DNA from: Kitasatospora xanthocidica
GTDB lineage: Bacteria; Actinomycetota; Actinomycetes; Streptomycetales; Streptomycetaceae
DNA length: 64,000 bases
Reading direction: 5' to 3'
NCBI RefSeq assembly: GCF_014656195.1
Contig: NZ_BNBY01000001.1
Location: forward strand, 214,703-278,702
Shown here piece by piece: positions 25,317 through 34,537 of this stretch (the first letter of the stretch is position 1; every line of letters starts with the position of its first letter). The notes below the pieces were generated by a model. That model was not told the origin of the DNA and searched no databases. It saw only the letters and a list, made by a program, of their open reading frames with translations. The translations under genes and the position numbers were made by a program.

Positions 25317-26627
25317 GTGACTGACAGCGGATCCAACGGGCCGGGGTCGGACCTCCGGCCGTCCGGCGCGGCGCCGGGGAGCGTCGCGGCCGACCCGCGT
25401 CCCGGTACCGGGGCCACAGCCGGGGAGCCTGTTGACGCCGGGACTCCGGACGGGAGCCGGGGACGGCGGCGGTCCCGGACCCTGCGGCGGACGGCCGTGG
25501 TCGTCCTCGTCCTCGTGGTCCTGTGCCTCCCGCCGTGGTGGACGCTCTTCGCCTCCGGCACCGACCGGCCGCTCCCGGTCTTCCTGGCCGGCACGGCCGT
25601 CTGCGCCGCCTGGCTGGTCTCCTTCCCCTTCCTGATGTTCGCGGGCCACGGGCCGCGGCAGTCCGACCGGGCCGCCCGCGTCGCGGACACCAGCCTCGGG
25701 GTGGTCTGGGTGCTGTTCACCTGGTCGGTGGCGGGCGGCCTGGTGGACCTCGTCCTGGGCGGGCTCGACGTCGGCGGCACCGACCGGGCCAGGACCGTGG
25801 CCGTGGCCGTGGCGGCCGTCTCGGCCGGGCTGCTGGGCTGGGGGCACCACGAGGCGATGCGCGTACCCCGGGTGAAGCGGCTGGACGTCCACCTCCCGCG
25901 CCTCGGCGACGGCCTGGACGGGACCCGGGTCGTGCTCCTGGCCGACACCCACTACGGACCGATCGACCGGGCGGCCTGGTCGGCCCGGGTCACCGAGGCG
26001 GTCAACGCGCTCGACGCCGACATCGTGGTCCACGCCGGCGACATCGCCGACGGCAGCCCCGGCCGGCGCCGGGAGCAGTCCGCACCGCTCGGGGCGATCC
26101 GGTCCCGGCTGGCCAGGGTCTACGTCACCGGGAACCACGAGTACGGCAGCGAGGCCCAGGGCTGGCTGGACCGCATGGCGGAGCTGGGCTGGGAGCCGCT
26201 GCACAACCGCCACGTCGTGGTGGAGCGCGGCGGGGACGCCCTCGTGGTCGCCGGCGTGGACGACGTGACCGCGGAGTCCTCCGGCCTGGCCGGACACCGC
26301 GCGAACCTGTCCGACGCCCTGGCCGGGGCGGACCCGGACCGACCGGTCCTGCTCGTCGCCCACCAGCCCAAGTTCGTCCCCCGGGCCGCTGCCGCCGGCA
26401 TCGACCTCCAGGTCTCCGGGCACACCCACGGCGGCCAGATCTGGCCGTTCAACTTCCTCGTCCGGATCGACCAGCCGGTGGTCCACGGCCTGAGCCGGCA
26501 CGGCGAACGGACCCTGCTCTACACCAGCCGGGGCGCCGGCTTCTGGGGCCCGCCCTTCCGGGTCTTCGCCCCGAGCGAGATCACCCTGCTCACCCTGCGC
26601 TCGGGCACCGCCCCGGCCGCCGGGTAG
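25317..26627 (+). CDS. Membrane-anchored metallophosphoesterase (YkuE/YaeI type)
   Basis: 436 residues. A low-complexity N-terminus leads to four membrane helices (about 55-170), then a calcineurin-like phosphoesterase domain with all metal motifs: LADTHYGP, HAGDIADG, TGNHEYG, VAHQP and SGHTHGGQIWP. Family members hydrolyse phosphoesters, for instance of lipid-linked sugars or UDP-lipids, outside the membrane. GTG 25317 has GAGGGG 8 bp upstream; an in-frame ATG 25281 has none. Confidence 0.9.
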   Translation: MTDSGSNGPGSDLRPSGAAPGSVAADPRPGTGATAGEPVDAGTPDGSRGRRRSRTLRRTAVVVLVLVVLCLPPWWTLFASGTDRPLPVFLAGTAVCAAWLVSFPFLMFAGHGPRQSDRAARVADTSLGVVWVLFTWSVAGGLVDLVLGGLDVGGTDRARTVAVAVAAVSAGLLGWGHHEAMRVPRVKRLDVHLPRLGDGLDGTRVVLLADTHYGPIDRAAWSARVTEAVNALDADIVVHAGDIADGSPGRRREQSAPLGAIRSRLARVYVTGNHEYGSEAQGWLDRMAELGWEPLHNRHVVVERGGDALVVAGVDDVTAESSGLAGHRANLSDALAGADPDRPVLLVAHQPKFVPRAAAAGIDLQVSGHTHGGQIWPFNFLVRIDQPVVHGLSRHGERTLLYTSRGAGFWGPPFRVFAPSEITLLTLRSGTAPAAG

Positions 26628-26645
26628 CGCGACGGGGGCGGCCGC

Positions 26646-26714
26646 CGGAGGCGCTTCCCGGGCGGAGGCGCTTCCGGCCGGGCGGAGGGGCTTCCCGGCC
26701 GGGCGGAGGCGTCC
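26646..26714. repeat. 17-21 bp tandem repeats after the phosphoesterase gene
   Basis: Four units of CGGAGGCGCTTCC(C)GG(CC)GGG start at 26646, 26663, 26683 and 26704 (the last partial) in the gap before the VOC gene. Confidence 0.75.
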
Positions 26715-26760
26715 GATTCGTTCAAGACCCGGTGGGTGCGGGCTGCCTAGCGTGGTGGCC

Positions 26761-27165
26761 ATGAACAGCACACCAGCACCGCGGTTCGCCTTCGTCGGGC
26801 TCGCCGTCTCCGATGTGGCCGCCTCCGTCGCGTTCTACCGGCGGCTCGGCCTCGCGTTCCCCGAGGGGGCCGAGCAGGAGCCGCACGTCGAGGCCGAGTT
26901 GCCCGGCGGGCTGCTCCTGGTGCTCGACGCCGAGTCCACCATCCGTTCGTTCCACCCGTCCTGGCGGCCGCCGACCGGGGGCGGGCGCACCTCGCTGGCG
27001 TTCCGGTGCGAGGGCCCCGCGCAGGTGGACGCCCTGTACGAGGAGCTGACCGGCGCCGGGTACCACGGGGAGTTGAAGCCCTGGGACGCCTTCTGGGGCC
27101 AGCGGTACGCCGTCGTCCACGACCCGGACGGCAACGGGGTGGACCTGCTCGCGCCGCTGCCCTGA
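26761..27165 (+). CDS. VOC superfamily (glyoxalase-like) protein
   Basis: 134 residues, a single glyoxalase/bleomycin-resistance fold pair: FAFVGLAVSDVAASVAFYRRLGL at the start and YAVVHDPDGNGVDLL at the end. The substrate is unknown. The gene appears leaderless: a -10 TAGCGT at 26749-26754 lies 6 bases before ATG 26761. It converges with the AraC-type gene 18 bp away. Confidence 0.88.
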   Translation: MNSTPAPRFAFVGLAVSDVAASVAFYRRLGLAFPEGAEQEPHVEAELPGGLLLVLDAESTIRSFHPSWRPPTGGGRTSLAFRCEGPAQVDALYEELTGAGYHGELKPWDAFWGQRYAVVHDPDGNGVDLLAPLP

Positions 27166-27182
27166 ACAGCTGCCGACGGGCC

Positions 27183-27911
27183 CTAGCGGCTCAGCAGGGA
27201 GGTCACCGGCAGCCCCGCCAACTCCCTTACGTCGCGGGCCAGATGGGCCTGGTCGGCGTAGCCCGTCCGGGCCGCCGTCTCGGCGAGCGGGACGCCGGAG
27301 CGGGCCAGCGCCAGGGCGCGCTGCATGCGCAGGATGCGGGCGAGCGTCTTGGGCCCGTAGCCGAAGGCGGTGAGCGAGCGGCGGTGCAGTTGCCGCTCGC
27401 CGAGGCCGACCGCCTCGGCCGTCGCCGCGACGCTCCGGCCGGCGGCGAGCGCGGCGACCACCGCCCGCAGCAGCGGGTCCTCGGGCCGCGCCTCGGCCGC
27501 CAGGCGCAGCGCCAGGTCCTCCAGGGCGGCGGCCGGGTCGGGCGCGGCGTCGATCCGTTCGGTGAGGCGCCGCACCTCGGCGCCGGGCCTGAGGTCGGCC
27601 AGGTCGGTCCGGCGGTCGCGCAGCTCGTGCGCGGGGACGCCGAGCAGCGCGGGTGCGGCACCGGGGCGGAACCGCACCCCGGCCCACGGGCCCCGCAGTC
27701 CTGGGCCGGGGCGGAAGGCCCGGGTGTCGGGGCCGGCGACGAGCAGCCGGCCCTCGGTCCACAGCAGGTCCATGCAGCCGTCGGGCAGCACCAGCCCGGC
27801 GGGCCCGGCCTCGCCGTCGCCCGTGCCCGCGCCGGTACGCGCGACGGCGCCCTTCGTCCACACGACCGCACCGGGCAGCCGGGACGCGCGCTCCACGTAC
27901 TCGGAGGCCAT
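27183..27911 (-). CDS. AraC-family transcriptional regulator
   Basis: 242 residues. The N-terminal half is an AraC-type sensor domain ([23 protein letters not shown]); the C-terminal double HTH shows [33 protein letters not shown] and [22 protein letters not shown] 27911 follows a TAGCCT -10-like box by 7 bases, so a leaderless transcript is likely and the upstream ATG at 27935 is not used. The target is unknown. Confidence 0.88.
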   Translation of the reverse strand: MASEYVERASRLPGAVVWTKGAVARTGAGTGDGEAGPAGLVLPDGCMDLLWTEGRLLVAGPDTRAFRPGPGLRGPWAGVRFRPGAAPALLGVPAHELRDRRTDLADLRPGAEVRRLTERIDAAPDPAAALEDLALRLAAEARPEDPLLRAVVAALAAGRSVAATAEAVGLGERQLHRRSLTAFGYGPKTLARILRMQRALALARSGVPLAETAARTGYADQAHLARDVRELAGLPVTSLLSR

Positions 27912-28033
27912 GGGGCGAAGGCTACGCGCCCGCACCGGGGAACGCCCGGGGTGCCCGGGGACGCCGGCGGCCCCGGCCGCACGAGGCGACCGGGGCCGTA
28001 CGTCTCGGGACCGCCGTACGGCCGGACGGCGGT

Positions 28034-29593
28034 TCAGCCCGCCGTCTCCAGCGACCCCGCCGACCCCGCCGACCCCGCCGACCCCGCCGACTCCCCGGCG
28101 TCCGCGGCCTTCGCCGAGCCGTCGCCGTCGCCGTCGCCGCCGCCGCCGCGCATCAGCACCAGGGTGAGCCCCGCGGCCGCCACGACCGCGATGCCGCCCA
28201 CCGTGAAGGTCGTGGAGGTGGCGGTGTTGAACGCCTCGCGGGCGGCCGCGACCAGCCCGCCGTCCCCCGTGGAGCCCGCGACGGCGAGCGCGCCGGTGAT
28301 GTCGTGGCGCGCGGCGGCCGGGGCGCCGTCGGGCATCGCGCCGGTGTAGGTACCGGACAGCACGGTGCCGAGGACGGCCACGCCGAGCGCGGCGCCGGAC
28401 TGCTGGATGGTGTCGTTGAGCGCGGAGCCGACGCCCGCGTGCTCGCCGGGGATCGCGCCCATCAGCGCGTTGGCGGCGGCCGGCATGCCGAGGCCGGAAC
28501 CGACGCCGAGGACCAGCATGGCCAGGGCGACCTTGGTGAAGCCGTCACCGACCGAGAGGGTGGCCAGCAGCCCGAACCCGCCCGCGATGACCAGCATGCC
28601 GACGGCGGTCAGCACCCGTGCCGGGACCTTCTTGCCGAGCGCGGCGCCCACCCCGTTGAAGAGCAGCGAGGCGACGGCGAGCGGGATGAAGGCCAGCCCG
28701 GTGTCGGTGGGCGAGAACTCCAGCACGAACTGCAGGTGCTGGGTGAGCACCAGCATCAGTCCGCCGGTGGCGAAGGTCAGCAGGACGAGCGAGAAGCTGG
28801 CCCCGGTGAACACCCGGTTGCGGAACAGCTTGAGCGGGACCATCGGCGCGTCGGTGCGGACCTGCCGTACGGCGAACCCGGTGAGCGCCGCCACCGCGAG
28901 GGCCATCGCGCCGAGGGTGCCGGCGCTGGTGAAGCCGTCGCGGGGCAGCACGATGATCGACCACACCAGCGCCGCCATACCGACCATCGACAGCGCCATG
29001 CCCGGCAGGTCGGGCCGGCGCCACGGGCCCTTGGACTCCGGCATCAGCAGCACCGCCGCGAGGATCGCGACCGCCGCGACCGGCACGTTGAGCAGGAAGA
29101 CGGCACCCCACCAGAAGTGCGCGATCAGCGCGCCACCGAGCACCGGCCCGCCGACCAGTCCGATCATGGCCACCGCGGTCCAGGCGGCGATCGCCTTCGG
29201 CCGCTCCTCGTCGTCGAAGACGGTGATCAGGATGGAGAGCGTGCTCGGCATGACCAGCGCGCCGCCGACGCCCATCAGGACGCGCCCGGCGATCAGTTGA
29301 CCCGGGCTGTCGGCGAAGGCCGCGACCAGCGAGGCGGCGCCGAACAGCACCAGTCCGACGATCATCACCTTCCGCCGCCCGAAGCGGTCGGAGAGGCTGC
29401 CCGAGGTGAGCAGCAGCCCGGCGAAGACCAGGATGTACGAGTCGATGATCCACTGGATGTCCTGCGCCCCGGCCCCGAGGTCCTCCGCGATCGGCGGGAT
29501 GGACACCGTGAGCACCATGTTGTCGACCACCAGCACCAGGCTGCTGAGGCAGAGCACGACCAGGATCAGCCAGCGTCGCGGATTCCGTTCCAC
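28034..29593 (-). CDS. MFS drug exporter, DHA2 family (14 TM)
   Basis: 519 residues with about 14 membrane helices. Motif A is [14 protein letters not shown] and motif C-like sequence is [27 protein letters not shown] is in helix 1. It exports drugs or toxic compounds by proton antiport. The C-terminal tail is a repeat of Ser-Ala-Gly triplets (28052-28093) after an Asp/Gly stretch. GTG 29593 has GGGGGAA upstream. It is divergent from a TetR gene with strong palindromes between them, so it is probably repressed by that regulator. Confidence 0.9.
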   Translation of the reverse strand: MERNPRRWLILVVLCLSSLVLVVDNMVLTVSIPPIAEDLGAGAQDIQWIIDSYILVFAGLLLTSGSLSDRFGRRKVMIVGLVLFGAASLVAAFADSPGQLIAGRVLMGVGGALVMPSTLSILITVFDDEERPKAIAAWTAVAMIGLVGGPVLGGALIAHFWWGAVFLLNVPVAAVAILAAVLLMPESKGPWRRPDLPGMALSMVGMAALVWSIIVLPRDGFTSAGTLGAMALAVAALTGFAVRQVRTDAPMVPLKLFRNRVFTGASFSLVLLTFATGGLMLVLTQHLQFVLEFSPTDTGLAFIPLAVASLLFNGVGAALGKKVPARVLTAVGMLVIAGGFGLLATLSVGDGFTKVALAMLVLGVGSGLGMPAAANALMGAIPGEHAGVGSALNDTIQQSGAALGVAVLGTVLSGTYTGAMPDGAPAAARHDITGALAVAGSTGDGGLVAAAREAFNTATSTTFTVGGIAVVAAAGLTLVLMRGGGGDGDGDGSAKAADAGESAGSAGSAGSAGSLETAG

Positions 29594-29930
29594 CGCGTTC
29601 CCCCTTGGGATGTCCAGGATGCCCCGGACGTCGAGATCGGTGCACGGCCGTGGCCGCGCGAGCATTCGTCCGCCCCCGGCGGGAGCCGTGCGGGAGGTCG
29701 TCCGCCGCGGCGGGAGCCGTGCGGGAAGTCGGTGCGGGCACACCGCCCTCCGTCCCCACGGGTACGGTGTGCGCCGCGCCGAACACTGTACGGCGACCGC
29801 ACAGTGTTCGCAACGCCGTACAGTGTGCGGTCCGACTTATGCTGAACCCGACGACGCCCGGACGGACAACGGCCGGCCACGACCCGCCGGCCCCGGCGGT
29901 GGGCGATCACAAGAGACGAAGGAGGGCCGG
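29594..29930. promoter_or_regulatory. Divergent MFS/TetR control region with nested operators
   Basis: 337 bp. Perfect inverted repeat CGAACACTGT (29780-29789) / ACAGTGTTCG (29801-29810). Overlapping it, ACACTGTACGGCG (29783-29795) is the exact reverse complement of CGCCGTACAGTGT (29814-29826), and a weaker copy TACGGTGTGCG lies at 29763. Further left, GGCGGGAGCCGTGCGGGARGTCG is directly repeated (about 29678 and 29712). The palindromes are candidate TetR operators. Confidence 0.7.
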
Positions 29931-30707
29931 ATGACGGCCAAGTCGGAGGACGGTACGTCGGGCATCCCCTCGCTGTGGACCCGCCCGCAGCGACCGCGCC
30001 GGGACCAGCCGGCCCTCAGCCGCGAGCAGATCGTGACCGAGGCCCTCGCACTCCTGGACAGCGACGGCATCGACGCGCTGAGCATGCGCAAGCTCGGCGC
30101 CCGCCTCAACGCCGGCGCCACCTCGCTGTACACCCACGTCACCAACAAGGAGGAACTGCTCGCGCTCGCCGTCGACCAGGTCTTCTCCGAACTCCCGCTG
30201 CCGGAGGCGACCGGCACCACGGGCGACCCCGAGGTCTGGCGCGCGGCCATCGAGGAGTGCGCCGAGGGCGTGCGCGCGCTCATCCTGCGCCACCCGTGGA
30301 TGGTCTCGGTGCTCGGCGACGTCGGGATGGTCTACTTCGGCCCCAGCTGGATGCGGCTGTCCGAGGCCTTCCTGACCCTGCTGGAGACCTCCGGACTCGA
30401 CCTGGCGACCGCCAACGAGGCGATGGGCGTCGTCATGGGCTACACCATCGGGGCGGCCACCGTGGAGGCCGCCTGGCTGAGCGCGCTCGCCAAGCGCGGC
30501 CGGCAGGAGCAGGAGTGGATGGACCAGCTCCTGCCCTCCGTCGTCGAGGCCACCAAGGGCCACCCCCGGCTGCACCGGCTGTACACCACCCAGGTGGGCC
30601 GGGAGGTCGAACCCGACCGGAACTCCCACTTCCTCAGCGGCGTCCGGGTGATCCTGGACGGCATCGAGGCCTCCTGGGCCGCCCGGACCTCGGACCGCAC
30701 CGGCTGA
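29931..30707 (+). CDS. TetR-family repressor (TetR_C type)
   Basis: 258 residues. N-terminal HTH LSREQIVTEALALLDSDGIDALSMRKLGARLNAGATSLYTHVTNKEELLALAVDQV, followed by a helical ligand domain with WRAAIEECAEGVRALILRHPWM, as in the TetR subgroup that controls drug exporters. ATG 29931 has GAAGGAGGG upstream. It is divergent from the MFS exporter gene, with palindromic operators in between. Confidence 0.9.
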   Translation: MTAKSEDGTSGIPSLWTRPQRPRRDQPALSREQIVTEALALLDSDGIDALSMRKLGARLNAGATSLYTHVTNKEELLALAVDQVFSELPLPEATGTTGDPEVWRAAIEECAEGVRALILRHPWMVSVLGDVGMVYFGPSWMRLSEAFLTLLETSGLDLATANEAMGVVMGYTIGAATVEAAWLSALAKRGRQEQEWMDQLLPSVVEATKGHPRLHRLYTTQVGREVEPDRNSHFLSGVRVILDGIEASWAARTSDRTG

Positions 30708-30746
30708 GCAGCCCAGAGGGCCCTTACATCCTGGACTCCCGCCGGA

Positions 30747-31541
30747 TCAGCGCTCGTTGAAGGCCTGCACCTCCGCGTACCCCGGCACCGGCCCGACCGG
30801 CTCACCCGCGGCCACGGCGGCCGCCGTGGCCACCGCCGCCGCCAGCGCCGAGCGGTACAGCAGCGAGCCGAGGCTGACCCGGGCCACACCGAGCGCGGCC
30901 AGCTCGGCGAGGCCCGGGCCGGCCGGCGTCCAGAGGATGTTGAGCGGCACGGAGACGGCGGCGACCACCCGGGCGATGGCCGCCGGTTCGGCCAGACCGG
31001 GCACGAACACGCCATCCGCGCCCGCCCGCTGGTAGGCCGCCAGCCGGCGGTGGGTCTCCGGCTCGGGGTCGTCCAGCCCGCACCAGCAGGTGTCGGTACG
31101 GGCGTTCACGAACAGCTCCGGCACGGCCGCCTTCACCGCCGCGACCTTCGCCGCGTGGACCTCCACCGGCGCCAACGTGCCGTCCGCCCGGCCGTCCTCC
31201 AGGTTGATGCCGACCGCCCCCGCCTTCGCCAACTCCACCGCCAGCTCGGCGACTTCGTCCGGGTCGTCGCTGAAGCCGGACTCGGCGTCGACGCTGAGCA
31301 GGAAGTCGCCGCGCCCGAGCCGCCGCGCCAGCCGTACGGTCTCCGCCCGGGTGGCCGCCGCGCCGTCGGGCAGCCCGGCGGCGGCCGCCACGCCCAGACT
31401 GGTGGTGCCGATCGCGGCGTGGCCCGCGGCCGCGAGGGCCACGGCCGAGGCGTGGTCCCAGGCGTTGGGGAGCAGCAGCGGCCGGCCGGGGCGGTGGTGC
31501 AGGGCGGCGAAGGGGGTCATGGCGGGGCCTGCGGGGTTCAT
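30747..31541 (-). CDS. Isocitrate lyase/PEP mutase family protein
   Basis: 264 residues, a single (beta/alpha)8 barrel of the ICL/PEPM superfamily: LLPNAWDHASAVALAAAGHAAIGTTS, the metal site VDAESGF, INLEDG, VNARTDTCW. The substrate is not predictable; family members cleave or form C-C or P-C bonds of 2-oxo acids. Start ATG 31541 (another at 31520). Upstream is an array of ATGAACC repeats that reaches back to the stop of the preceding gene. Confidence 0.88.
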   Translation of the reverse strand: MNPAGPAMTPFAALHHRPGRPLLLPNAWDHASAVALAAAGHAAIGTTSLGVAAAAGLPDGAAATRAETVRLARRLGRGDFLLSVDAESGFSDDPDEVAELAVELAKAGAVGINLEDGRADGTLAPVEVHAAKVAAVKAAVPELFVNARTDTCWCGLDDPEPETHRRLAAYQRAGADGVFVPGLAEPAAIARVVAAVSVPLNILWTPAGPGLAELAALGVARVSLGSLLYRSALAAAVATAAAVAAGEPVGPVPGYAEVQAFNER

Positions 31542-31625
31542 GGGCGACTCTCCGGGATTCTCACGCTCGTACGGGGGTTCATGCAGGGGTTCATGCGGGT
31601 GGGGGCAGGTTCATGCGGGGCCCAG
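31542..31625 (-). repeat. Repeats of the start motif between P450-DinB and PEP-mutase-like genes
   Basis: On the minus strand GCATGAACC recurs with ATGs at 31614, 31594 and 31582, and the true start at 31541 has the same ATGAACCC. The first copy overlaps the stop codon of the upstream gene (ATGA). Confidence 0.7.
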
Positions 31626-32999
31626 GTCCCCGACGGAGTCCGCGTAGTACCCGGACCCCGCGACGTGACCGACGATCCGCCGGAAGCTCCAGCCCGTACC
31701 CGGCGAGTCGTCCAGGACCGCGTCCGGCAGTGCGGCCACCCGGCGGGACCAGATCGCGGCCAGCCGGGTGAGCCGGCTGCGGGCCTCGTCCAGGTCGGCG
31801 GCGGTGAACGGGGCCAGGTCCGCCGGGGTGGTGGCGCCGGAGGCGTGCCAGTGGTCGGGCTCGGTCGGCTCGCCGGCCAGCCGGGCGTCCAACTCTGCCA
31901 GGTGGTCGAGGAGATGGTCGGCGACCCGGCGAACCGCCTTGTGCGGCGTGTAGGTTCGACCGTCCGCGTTGACGATCGGCCGGCCGTCCCAGGCCGTCCA
32001 GGTGGCGGCCAGGGTGAGCACATGGTCGACCGTCTCCGGTACCAGCGCGGCGAGTTCGTCCTTTCCGAGACCGCACGCGAGCGGGACGTCATCGGATCCA
32101 CCGTCGCCGTCCACGTCGTCGCCCTTGTCGTCGACCGCCGCCGGATCGGAGGCCCCGAGCAGGATGCCCTCCGCGATGGCCAGGGCGTGCGAGCGGCCCG
32201 GGCAGATCCGGGGCCGGGCGCCGAAGGTGAGCGCCACACCGTCCGGCGCCTCCGTCTGGGCGGCCGCGACGTCCAGCACCACCTGCGCCCCGGCCGGTAC
32301 GGCGACCCCGCCGACCTCGGTCGCCCGGGCGGCGAGACGGCGCATCACCGGCACCGGCGGGTCCTCGCGCAGCGCGCCGGCCAGTCCGTCCCGGTGCCGG
32401 CGGGCGCGGTCGACCAGTGCGGCGGTCGCGTCGCAGGCCTGGACGAGCAGACCGATCCGGTTGGCCGCCTCCTCCTCGTCCATCTCCCCGTACGGCTCCT
32501 CGCCCGGCTGCTCACCGATCGCCCGCCCCGCCCCGGCGGACATCGCGGGCAGCAGCCGGGCCACCGCCGCGTCCGCCTCCGGGTCGTCCGGCGCGTCCGC
32601 GAAGTACGCGCGGGCGACCGTCGCGACGTCCCGGGCCACGGCCTCCGGGTCGGCCAGGCCGAGCGCCGACGCGAGTACCCGGACCACCCGCAGCCGGACG
32701 TCGGGGTCGAACCCGGCCGCGGCGGCCACCCGCAGTGCGGCCGGGTCCAGGCCCGACAGGTCGGCCAGCACCAGCGCCCGGCGCCGGGCGTGCGGTTCGC
32801 CGGAGCTGAACCGGGCGACGGCGGCCCGCAGCCGGGCCACCCCGGCGGGCGCGCCCGGGGCGACGGGCGCCGCGGGCAGCGGGACCAGCGCCGGGTCGGC
32901 CAGGGCCGCGGTGACGTCGTCGTAGCGGGAGAAGGTCATGGAGAAGGTCGTGGAGAAGGTCGTGGTGTCGGGGCCGGAGATCACCGTCGGTTGGCTCAT
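31611..32999 (-). CDS. Compact cytochrome P450 fused to a DinB-like domain
   Basis: 462 residues. The N-terminal ~280 residues look like a shortened P450: TFSRYDDVTAALADP at the start, VPVMRRLAARATEVGGVAVPAGAQVVLDVAAAQ, and the haem loop FGARPRICPGR with the cysteine ligand. I cannot find a clear I-helix (A/G)GxxTT and the K-helix ExxR is not obvious, so activity is doubtful. The C-terminal ~170 residues resemble DinB/mycothiol-dependent maleylpyruvate isomerase-type helical bundles (VPETVDHVLTLAATW, HKAVRRVADHLLDHLAELDARL). Start ATG 32999. Divergent from an ArsR gene. Confidence 0.65.
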   Translation of the reverse strand: MSQPTVISGPDTTTFSTTFSMTFSRYDDVTAALADPALVPLPAAPVAPGAPAGVARLRAAVARFSSGEPHARRRALVLADLSGLDPAALRVAAAAGFDPDVRLRVVRVLASALGLADPEAVARDVATVARAYFADAPDDPEADAAVARLLPAMSAGAGRAIGEQPGEEPYGEMDEEEAANRIGLLVQACDATAALVDRARRHRDGLAGALREDPPVPVMRRLAARATEVGGVAVPAGAQVVLDVAAAQTEAPDGVALTFGARPRICPGRSHALAIAEGILLGASDPAAVDDKGDDVDGDGGSDDVPLACGLGKDELAALVPETVDHVLTLAATWTAWDGRPIVNADGRTYTPHKAVRRVADHLLDHLAELDARLAGEPTEPDHWHASGATTPADLAPFTAADLDEARSRLTRLAAIWSRRVAALPDAVLDDSPGTGWSFRRIVGHVAGSGYYADSVGDLGPA

Positions 33000-33063
33000 G
33001 CCGTCATCGTGGACCCGGTTCGTTTCGGCCCCCGCCGAACTGTGCCGGAGCGACCATGGAGCC

Positions 33064-33885
33064 ATGCCCTCGCGACCGCGTCCCGCCCGTCCGCTGCTTC
33101 CCTCCCCCGCCGCCTCGGCCGTCCCCACCCCGACCGCCCCCGCCTCGGCCGTCCCCACCCGGCCGGTCCGGCACTCCGACCACGGCGGTACGGCGCTCGC
33201 CGCCCTCGCCGCCCTGATCGCCGACCCCACCCGCGCCGCCTTCTGCTCCGCCCTGCTCGACGGCCGCGCCTGGACGTCCGGCGAGCTGGCCCGGCACGCG
33301 CGCGTCGCGCCGTCCACGGCGAGCGAGCACCTGTCCCGGCTGATCGCGGGCGGGCTGCTGGCCGAGGAGCGGCAGGGCCGGCACCGCTACGTCCGGCTGG
33401 CCTCGCCAGCCGTGGCCACCCTGCTGGAGGACCTGACCTCCTTCGCGGAGGCCGGCGGCAGCGGCGCGGCCGCACCCCGCTCCCTGGCCGAGGCCGGCCG
33501 GTTGAGCGCCGAGGCCCGCGCCCGGACCTGCTACGACCACCTGGCCGGTCGCCTCGGTGTGGCCGTCGCCGACGCGCTGCTCGCCCGCGGCCTGGTCGCC
33601 GACGAGTCCGGGCTCGCCGTCACCGAGCGCGGCCGGGACTGGCTGGCCGCGCAGGCGATCGAGCTCCCGCCGCGCGCGGGCCGCCGCGGCGGCCGCCCGG
33701 TGGTGCGCGGCTGCCTGGACTGGACGGAACGCCGCAGCCACCTCGGCGGGGCGCTGGGCGCGGCGCTCTGCCGGACCGCCCTGGACCGCGTCTGGGTGGA
33801 GCCGATCGGCTCCGGCCGGGCCCTGCGGGTCACCCCGGACGGCGGCCGGGCGCTGCGCGAACTCCTCGGCGTGGAAGCACCCTGA
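33064..33885 (+). CDS. ArsR-family helix-turn-helix regulator
   Basis: 273 residues. After a Pro/Ala-rich N-terminus the winged helix is clear: LAALIADPTRAAFCSALLDGRAWTSGELARHARVAPSTASEHLSRLIAGGLLAEERQGRHRYVRL. The C-terminal half continues with a second domain ending in CLDWTERRSHLGGALGAALCRTALDRVWVEP, typical of larger actinobacterial ArsR proteins. There is no CxC metal site. It is divergent from the P450-DinB gene with only 64 bp between, so it likely controls that gene. Confidence 0.85.
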   Translation: MPSRPRPARPLLPSPAASAVPTPTAPASAVPTRPVRHSDHGGTALAALAALIADPTRAAFCSALLDGRAWTSGELARHARVAPSTASEHLSRLIAGGLLAEERQGRHRYVRLASPAVATLLEDLTSFAEAGGSGAAAPRSLAEAGRLSAEARARTCYDHLAGRLGVAVADALLARGLVADESGLAVTERGRDWLAAQAIELPPRAGRRGGRPVVRGCLDWTERRSHLGGALGAALCRTALDRVWVEPIGSGRALRVTPDGGRALRELLGVEAP

Positions 33886-33936
33886 GCAACGCCTGGGCAG
33901 CGCTTGGGCAGCGCCCCGAGCCGGCTCCGCCCGCCC

Positions 33937-34467
33937 TCACCCCATCGACTTCGCCCCGTCCAACGACTCCCGGATGATGTCCGCGTGCCCGGCGTGCTGC
34001 GAGGTCTCGGCGATCATGTGCAGCAGCACCCGCCGGACCGACCAGGTCGCACCCGGCTCGAACCACGGCGCCGGCGGCAGCGCGTGGGCGAGGTCGAGGT
34101 CGGGCAGGGTCCGGACCAGCTCGTCCGTCCCGCGCGCCACCCGCTCGTACTCGGCCAGCAGCCCGGCGAGGGTCTCGCCCTCCACCATCCGGAACTGGGC
34201 CGCCCACGCCGCGGCGCCACCGTCCCCACCGCCGTCCCCGTCCCCGTCCGGGTCCCCGTCCCCGCCGCGCATCGCCTCCGCGCCGCCGGTCATGAACCGC
34301 GCCCAGCGCGCCTCGACCGCCGCCACGTGCTTGATCAGGCCGCCCAGGCACAGCTCGCTGACCGTGGTCCGCTCGGCCGCCTGCGCGTCGGTGAGGTCGC
34401 GGACGGTGCGCCGCAGCAGCCCGCGGTGCGTGTCGAGGGTCTGGACGAGATCATCGCGCTCGCTCAT
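33937..34467 (-). CDS. DinB/DUF664 family protein
   Basis: 176 residues of a four-helix DinB fold with the expected metal-binding histidines (LGGLIKHVAAVEARW, VRRVLLHMIAETSQHAGHADIIRESLDG). Members are putative thiol-dependent (mycothiol) transferases. A Gly/Asp repeat loop near residues 68-84 (GGDGDPDGDGDGGGDGG) is an expansion not needed by the fold. It lies in the same neighbourhood as the P450-DinB fusion, so two DinB domains occur within 3 kb. Confidence 0.85.
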   Translation of the reverse strand: MSERDDLVQTLDTHRGLLRRTVRDLTDAQAAERTTVSELCLGGLIKHVAAVEARWARFMTGGAEAMRGGDGDPDGDGDGGGDGGAAAWAAQFRMVEGETLAGLLAEYERVARGTDELVRTLPDLDLAHALPPAPWFEPGATWSVRRVLLHMIAETSQHAGHADIIRESLDGAKSMG

Positions 34468-34537
34468 CGGACGCCTCCCGCCCGGCCTGCGCCCTCCGGC
34501 CTGGCCGCCACCGGACGACCACCGTGCTCCGCCGCCA

